The position numbers were made by a program, and so were the translations under genes. This document shows, piece by piece, positions 15,183-19,742 of a DNA stretch of 19,742 bases. The DNA is from JBBQAA01 sp038276395. Lineage in GTDB: Bacteria; Actinomycetota; Thermoleophilia; Solirubrobacterales; Solirubrobacteraceae. How positions within the stretch are numbered: position 1 is the stretch's first letter; each line of letters begins with the position of its first letter. The notes beneath the pieces are model-generated. The model was not told the origin of the DNA. It did not search any database and worked only from the letters and a program-made list of their open reading frames with translations. The stretch covers positions 1-19,742 of the forward strand of contig JBBQAA010000080.1 in assembly GCA_038276395.1 (NCBI GenBank). The letters run 5' to 3'.

Positions 15183-16123
15183 ACCCGGAACCGGTGATCG
15201 CGCTCATCGGCTTCGGCGAGGTCGGCTCGACCTTCGGGTCCGCCTTCCGGCAGCGCGGCGTCCCGGACGTGCGAGCCCACACCCGCGCTGCTCGCGACGC
15301 GCGCGCGCGGCGGGCGCTTGAGGAGCGCCTGAACGCCGCGGGGGTCCGCGGCTGCGGGAGCCTGGCCGAAGCGGTGGCCGGCGCCAGCCTCGTACTGAGC
15401 GCCGTTCCCGCCTCCGCCGCCGCCGCGGTCGCCTCAGAGGCTGCCGGGCTGATCGCTACCGGAGCGCTCTACGTCGACGTGACGCCGGCGAGCCCGGGTG
15501 AGAAGGAGATGGCCGCCGCGGCGATGTCGACCCGTGGAGCGCGGTACGTCGACGCGGCGCTCATGGGGACCGTGGTCGTTGCCGGGGCCGCCGTGCCGAT
15601 GCTCGCCTGCGGCCCGGGCGTCGCTGCCTTCGCCGAGCTCGCACCCTCCCTCGGCCTCGACGTCTCCCAGCTCGAGGGTCCGGCCGGGTCCGCGGCGCGG
15701 GTGAAGCTCCTCCGCAGCATCTACTTCAAGGGACGGGACGCCCTCATCGTGGAGATGCTTCTTGCCGCCCGCAAGTACGGGGTGGAAGCTCCCCTCGTCG
15801 CCTCGATCCGGCCGCAGCCCGAGGACGCTGAGTTTTCCGCGCTCGCCGCTCGGACGCTTCGCTCGCTCGCCGTCCACGCGACCAGGCGGGCCGAGGAGCT
15901 CGAGCGGGCCGAGGGGGTCCTGGCCGATGCCGGCGTCGAATCGACGATGACGCGGGCCGCGGCGGGTCGCCTGCACCGGCTCGGAGCGCTCGGCCTGCGC
16001 GAGCATTTCGGCCACCGCCGTCCACGCGACGCCGAGACTGCGCTCGACGCCATGGTCGCGCTCACCGAGGCCGGAGCCTTCCGCGCGATCGGGTCCACTT
16101 CGTTTGAGGTCACGCCGCTATGA
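15179..16123 (+). CDS. NAD(P)-dependent dehydrogenase, 3-hydroxyisobutyrate dehydrogenase-like with DUF1932 C-terminus
   Basis: This 314-residue protein begins at a GTG that overlaps the ligase stop by four bases (GTGA). The Rossmann domain starts at once with IALIGFGEVGSTFG (G11, G13, G16 loop). The region VLSAVPASAA and YVDVTPASPGEK follows the beta-hydroxyacid dehydrogenase pattern, and K176 in ARVKLLRS sits at the catalytic Lys position. The C-terminal helical domain (about 190-270) with IYFKGRDALIVEMLLAARKYGV matches DUF1932, the family's phosphogluconate-dehydrogenase-like C-terminus. It should interconvert a beta-hydroxy acid (or equivalent) and its oxo form. The usual Asn after the catalytic Lys is not seen, as in other DUF1932 proteins as I recall. 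It sits between two ATP-grasp genes. Confidence 0.86.
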   Translation: MNPEPVIALIGFGEVGSTFGSAFRQRGVPDVRAHTRAARDARARRALEERLNAAGVRGCGSLAEAVAGASLVLSAVPASAAAAVASEAAGLIATGALYVDVTPASPGEKEMAAAAMSTRGARYVDAALMGTVVVAGAAVPMLACGPGVAAFAELAPSLGLDVSQLEGPAGSAARVKLLRSIYFKGRDALIVEMLLAARKYGVEAPLVASIRPQPEDAEFSALAARTLRSLAVHATRRAEELERAEGVLADAGVESTMTRAAAGRLHRLGALGLREHFGHRRPRDAETALDAMVALTEAGAFRAIGSTSFEVTPL

Positions 16124-17370
16124 GTCGTTCCACGCTGACCAGGACGAGGCTCTTCGCCACGCTCGCCGCCCGCGCGGGCGGACGCGCGCGGGGAACGGCG
16201 GCCCACGCGGACGTCGTGCGGGCGGTGGGCCCTCGGCACGTGTACGACCGCCTGCGCCGGCAGGCGACCAACGCGGGCTTCGACACCCGCTTCCGCGACG
16301 GGGTCTACGAGCGCATCTGGCGCGAGGGAGCCGCGCAGCTGGGCGCCGGGGTCACGCCGCTGGGCGGCGGCATCCTCGAGATCACGCGCGGAGAGGCGCG
16401 GACCCGTGTGTGGCAACAAGTCGTGCCGCTCGACGACCCGGTGACGCTGCGCGTCGTGCTCGACAAGCCGCTGGTGCACCGCCTCCTGCGCGAGGTCGGC
16501 GTACCGGTGCCCGAGCACCTGGAGTTCGAGTTCGCGGATCTCGCCGAGGCCGAGCGGCACGTCGCGTCCTCGGGCGGGGCCTTCGTCGTGAAACCGGCGC
16601 GCGGATCGGGCGGCGGTGACGGAGCCACCTGCGGCGTGCGCGCTCCCAGGGAGCTGCGCCGGGCGGCCCTGGCCGCCACCCGCAAGACGGATCGCATTCT
16701 CCTCGAGCGTCAGGCCGAGGGTGACGTCTTCCGGATCCTCGTCCTCGACGGGACGCCGATCGCCGTCGTCCGCCGGCGATCGCCGACGCTCACCGGGGAC
16801 GGGACGCGCACCGTCGGCGAGCTCATCGCCGACGAGAACCACCGGCGGCTCCTCGCGCGAGGCGAGGAGGGCCTAGCCCCCCTTCGGGTCGACCTCGACT
16901 GCCTGCTCACGCTGGCGCGGGCGGCGCTCTCGCTCTCGACGATCGCCCAGCCCGGGCAGGAGTTCAGGGTGAAGACGGTCACGAACCAGGGTCGCACCGA
17001 GGACGCGGCGACGGTGCCGCTCGCGGAAGTCGAACCGGGCCTGCTGCGCGCCGTCCGGACGGCTGCATCCGTCGTCGGTCTCCAGCTCGCGGGGGTCGAT
17101 GTCATCACCACGGATCTCCGGCGAGGGCTCGCGGAGACCGGCGGCATCGTCAACGAGGTGAACGGGACGCCCGCGCTCCACCATCATGCCCTCGTGCCCG
17201 ACCGGGCCTCGGCGACCCCGGTGGCGGCGATGGTCCTCGAGCACCTACTCGCCCGTGCCGAGCGGGCCCCGGCCGCCGACGACGCGCGGCCCGTGCAGCA
17301 CGGGAACGCGATCCCGCGGAACGGCGGCTTCCACGCCCTCACGCTCAGCGCGGAGGACCGGCGTGCCTAG
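16120..17370 (+). CDS. cyanophycin-synthetase-like ATP-grasp ligase (stand-alone)
   Basis: This 416-residue protein starts at an ATG overlapping the dehydrogenase stop (ATGA). The N-terminal region (1-105) has no clear domain. The ATP-grasp domain (about 110-380) shows DKPLVHRLLREVGVPVPEH (115-133), FVVKPARGSGGGDG (155-168, ATP Lys K158 and glycine loop), ERQAEGDVFRILVLDG (196-211), the GDGTRTVGELIADEN box (226-240) and metal ligands D327, E346 and N348 in NEVNGTP. The GDG-x-TVGEL box is typical of the central ligase domain of cyanophycin synthetases and related peptide-forming enzymes, but the Mur-ligase half of cyanophycin synthetase is absent. It should therefore couple an amino acid or similar amine to a carboxylate. 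The last 30 residues look disordered. It overlaps the following gene by eight bases. Confidence 0.88.
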   Translation: MSRSTLTRTRLFATLAARAGGRARGTAAHADVVRAVGPRHVYDRLRRQATNAGFDTRFRDGVYERIWREGAAQLGAGVTPLGGGILEITRGEARTRVWQQVVPLDDPVTLRVVLDKPLVHRLLREVGVPVPEHLEFEFADLAEAERHVASSGGAFVVKPARGSGGGDGATCGVRAPRELRRAALAATRKTDRILLERQAEGDVFRILVLDGTPIAVVRRRSPTLTGDGTRTVGELIADENHRRLLARGEEGLAPLRVDLDCLLTLARAALSLSTIAQPGQEFRVKTVTNQGRTEDAATVPLAEVEPGLLRAVRTAASVVGLQLAGVDVITTDLRRGLAETGGIVNEVNGTPALHHHALVPDRASATPVAAMVLEHLLARAERAPAADDARPVQHGNAIPRNGGFHALTLSAEDRRA

Positions 17371-19213
17371 GGCCGCGCGTACCGCGCTCGTCCTCATCCT
17401 CATCCTTGCCGGGGCGCTCGCCTCGGCGAGGCCCGCCATAGCCGCGGACCCGGTCGTGGCCGCGGTCGGCGACATGGGATGCTCCACCACCGACCCGAAC
17501 TACCGCGCAGGCCTCGGCACCGCGACGCTCTGCCGGCAGCGGTACGTCTCGGACCTTCTCGTGGGCATGGCGCCGAGCGCCCTCCTCGACCTCGGCGACA
17601 ACCAGTACGACAACGGAGGGCTCGCGAACTTCGAGAACGTCTACGGTCCCACCTTCGGGCGACTCAACGCCGTCGTCTACCCCAGCCTCGGCAACGCGGA
17701 GTACGGCACCGCGAACGCTCAAGGGTTCGTCGACTACTTCTCCCAGGCCGGAGTGCTCTCCCGGATCAAGGCCGGCGGCGACAGCTTGCACATCGCGAGC
17801 GGGTACTACAGCTTCGACATCGGTGCCTGGCACGCCATCGCGCTGAACTCCAACTGCTCGTTCGTCGGCGGTTGCGGGTACGGGAGCCCGCAGGAGCAGT
17901 GGCTGAGGGCCGACCTCGCCGCCCACCCGCACCGGTGCACGCTCGCCTACTGGCACCACCCGCGCTGGAACTCAGGGACGCTCGGGAACGATGGCACGAC
18001 GAGCGTCTTCTGGAGCGACCTGTACAACGCCCATGCGGATCTCGTCCTCAACGGGCACGGGAACCACCACTACGAGCGGTTCACGTTGCAGGACCCGCAC
18101 GGGGTGCCGGACCCCGCCGGCATCCGCGAGTTCATCGTTAGTACGGGAGGCCAGCACCTCGGTACGCCGCCGACGACCCCCGGCGACACGCACACGAGCG
18201 AAGTCCGGGGCTATACGAGCTTCGGGGCCCTCAGGCTGATCCTGCATCCGAATGGGTACGACTTCTCGTTTCTGCCCGCAGGGGGCACGACTCCGCCCCC
18301 GCCGGCCGGGAGCCGGTTCACGGACTCGGGCTCGGGGAGCTGCCACTCGGCGGCGGTGGCTCCTCCGAACGCCCCCTCACTCACCGCCACCGCTCGCGAC
18401 GGAAGCGTTCACCTGTCGTGGACGACTCCGCCGGATGGCGGTTCGCCCCTCACCGGCTACCGGATCTACCGCGGAACCGCGACGGGAGCCGAGACGCTGC
18501 TCGCCTCGGTCGGGGCCGTCAACGCCTACGACGACATGGCCGCGAGCAACGGCACGAAGTACTTCTACCGCGTGGCGGCAATGAACGGAGCCGGAACCGG
18601 CCCGCAGTCGCCCGAGGTCTCGGCGACCCCGGGCGCGACGCCTCCCCCCTTCCCCAGCACCCCGATCCTCGACAGCTTCGCGCGCGCGGCAGGACCGCTC
18701 GGCGCCAACTGGCAGACACCGGGCCTCCAGGACGCGGGCACCGCATCGATCGAGAGCAACGGCGTGACCGCGAGCGGGAGCGGCGCCAGCTCGGCGACAT
18801 GGACCGCCCAGAGCTTCGGCGCCGATCAGGAGGCCTACCTCACCGTGCCACGGCTACCCGCGTCCGGTCACTGGGTCCAGCTCGCAGCGCGCCAGAGCAC
18901 GACGACGGGCACGAACGTCTCATGCTACTTCTTGCGAGTCACTCCCTCGAGCAGCACGTGGGAGCTTCGCAAGAAGCTCGCGGGCGGAAGCTCGACCGTG
19001 GTCAAGTCCTTCACCTCCTCGTTCGCAGCTGGAGACGGCTTCGGACTGCGGCTCGCGGGCTCTTCCCTCACCGCCTACCGGCAGTCGGCGGGCGCGTGGA
19101 GGCCGGTAGGCTCTGCGACCGACGCAGGAATCTCGGCTGCCGGGTACGTATCCTTCACACTCGGGGATACGATCGCGCGCGGCGGCGCGATCGGCGGCGG
19201 CACCACGGGCTAG
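17363..19213 (+). CDS. exported metallophosphoesterase-like protein with Fn3 and C-terminal beta domain, altered active site
   Basis: This 616-residue protein starts at a GTG inside the end of the previous gene. A signal peptide covers 1-28 (core 9-21, AIAAD). The calcineurin-like phosphoesterase domain spans about 30-305: D37 in VGDMG, D79 in LGDNQYDNG, YWHHPRW (H198/H199) and a GH motif near 231. Two catalytic sites differ from the purple-acid-phosphatase-like norm: GNH(E/D) is GNAE (Ala112), and GHDH-YERF reads GHGNHHYERF. A proline-rich linker leads to an Fn3 domain (about 335-424) and then a beta-rich, concanavalin-like module (about 433-605, opening ILDSFARAAGPLGANW). It would act outside the cell. 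Because of the lost His it may be a binding protein or an enzyme with a different mechanism. It is the last gene of the five-gene overlapping operon, so its expression is tied to the ligases. Confidence 0.84.
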   Translation: MPRAARTALVLILILAGALASARPAIAADPVVAAVGDMGCSTTDPNYRAGLGTATLCRQRYVSDLLVGMAPSALLDLGDNQYDNGGLANFENVYGPTFGRLNAVVYPSLGNAEYGTANAQGFVDYFSQAGVLSRIKAGGDSLHIASGYYSFDIGAWHAIALNSNCSFVGGCGYGSPQEQWLRADLAAHPHRCTLAYWHHPRWNSGTLGNDGTTSVFWSDLYNAHADLVLNGHGNHHYERFTLQDPHGVPDPAGIREFIVSTGGQHLGTPPTTPGDTHTSEVRGYTSFGALRLILHPNGYDFSFLPAGGTTPPPPAGSRFTDSGSGSCHSAAVAPPNAPSLTATARDGSVHLSWTTPPDGGSPLTGYRIYRGTATGAETLLASVGAVNAYDDMAASNGTKYFYRVAAMNGAGTGPQSPEVSATPGATPPPFPSTPILDSFARAAGPLGANWQTPGLQDAGTASIESNGVTASGSGASSATWTAQSFGADQEAYLTVPRLPASGHWVQLAARQSTTTGTNVSCYFLRVTPSSSTWELRKKLAGGSSTVVKSFTSSFAAGDGFGLRLAGSSLTAYRQSAGAWRPVGSATDAGISAAGYVSFTLGDTIARGGAIGGGTTG

Positions 19214-19523
19214 AGGCCCAACGCACGGGAGCGCGCACACGCGCAAACACCGCCTCGGCGGGCCGGAACAGGTGGACCCCCTTCAAACGGAGCGGTGCCT
19301 ATGCGTGCGTGTCCACCGTCGCCCTCCGCGAGGTCCCACGGGCCTGGTGTCGCACTCCCGACATCGCGCGGTGGGGGGGCTCGCCCGACGCTGTCCCTGG
19401 CCAGCCGTCAGCGCGACGCAGCAGACGCGAGTCCTCCGAGCCGGCGTAGAGGATCGAACCGTTCCGCGTGCCAGTACCCGTCGCCCCACGCGCCGCCGAC
19501 CGCAGTCGGACTGTCGCCCTGCG
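19214..19523. other. intergenic stretch between convergent genes, nothing recognised
   Basis: These 310 bases separate the phosphoesterase stop from the stop of the minus-strand VKOR-like gene. No open frame looks like a real protein. Small GC hairpins occur (for example CCGCC-TC-GGCGG near 19247) but none has a following T-run, so a terminator cannot be called. A minus-strand GGTTCGATCC resembles a tRNA T-loop but has no matching stem. Confidence 0.35.
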
Positions 19524-19742
19524 TCAGCTGCTGCGCAGCGACTTCCAGGCCGCTCGAGCCTCGGGCAGCACCGCGGGCACGGTCGCCAGCAGCAGCGCCG
19601 TGCTGGCGGTGCACCAGGAGCAGACCTTCTTGTGCTTCGTGACCTGCTCGGCGAACAGGTAGACGCCGCCGGACGCGTCGAACAGGCTCTTGGCGAGCAG
19701 GACGAGCGGGATCCACGGCTGCTCCTCGTGCCGCTCCGCGCC
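19524..19742 (-). CDS. VKOR-like membrane protein, C-terminal end only (partial)
   Basis: The reading frame enters from the right edge and ends at TGA (19526 to 19524), giving the last 72 residues of a protein that begins outside the window. It shows a hydrophobic segment starting PWIPLVLLAKSLFDA, a polar turn, then a CxxC pair (VCSWCT, cysteines 41 and 44 of the visible part) at the start of another membrane helix, and a tail LPEARAAWKSLRSS. CxxC at the start of the last helix followed by LPEARxA fits vitamin K epoxide reductase (VKOR) family proteins of actinobacteria, which reoxidise DsbA-type partners during disulfide formation. The assignment rests on this fragment only; another small CxxC membrane family is possible. 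There is no start codon in the window, so gene finders that need one will miss it. Confidence 0.6.
   Translation of the reverse strand, partial: GAERHEEQPWIPLVLLAKSLFDASGGVYLFAEQVTKHKKVCSWCTASTALLLATVPAVLPEARAAWKSLRSS

Noticed and set aside
19451..19475. tRNA-like T-loop GGTTCGATCC on the minus strand
   Set aside because: The bases flanking the loop cannot form the T-stem and no acceptor or anticodon arm is seen.
1..19742. CRISPR array, IS element or prophage genes
   Set aside because: No repeat-spacer arrays, transposase or integrase motifs, or phage structural genes were seen.

Overview
The window is very GC-rich, with dense, mostly short-spaced genes, frequent GTG starts and several genes whose start codon follows a TAnnnT hexamer by 6-9 bases with no ribosome binding site. 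Together with the gene content (STAS regulator, small actinobacterial membrane protein, VKOR-type protein, GH3 glycosidase, vapBC) this suggests a high-GC actinobacterium, possibly of the Thermoleophilia/Solirubrobacterales. That placement is inference; there is no rRNA or other marker gene in the window.

Layout. On the left, minus strand: a PAS-like/class III nucleotidyl cyclase (146-1336), a small two-helix membrane protein (1592-1801) and an OmpR-type two-component pair (sensor kinase 1853-3136, response regulator 3133-3792). Divergent from the regulator is a small secreted protein (3927-4400), a plausible target of it. Next comes a CLC chloride channel/transporter gene with CBS domains (4469-6287) that is broken by one extra G near 5054. 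Convergent to it is an exported GH3 beta-glycosidase (6316-8499). A STAS-domain protein (8522-8878) is divergent from the glycosidase with only 22 bp between start codons. A fatty-acid hydroxylase (8891-9547, minus) stands back-to-back with an acyl-CoA dehydrogenase (9634-10761), followed by a small membrane protein (10819-11229) and a vapBC toxin-antitoxin pair (11247-11901, minus).

From 11902 to 12550 there is no convincing intact gene, only possible relics. A small secreted protein (12551-13027) then precedes the most interesting part: five genes on the plus strand (13255-19213) in which every stop overlaps the next start. They encode an RraA/HMG-aldolase-fold protein, an ATP-grasp ligase, a DUF1932-type NAD(P) dehydrogenase, a second, cyanophycin-synthetase-like ATP-grasp ligase, and a large exported metallophosphoesterase-like protein with an Fn3 domain and a C-terminal beta-rich domain. 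Two carboxylate-amine-type ligases, an oxo-acid enzyme and a hydroxy-acid dehydrogenase look like a dedicated pathway for a small amide or peptide-like metabolite; I do not recognise it as a described cluster. The phosphoesterase has lost the catalytic His of its GNH(E/D) motif and has an altered GHxH motif. At the right edge is the 3' end of a minus-strand gene for a VKOR-like CxxC membrane protein.
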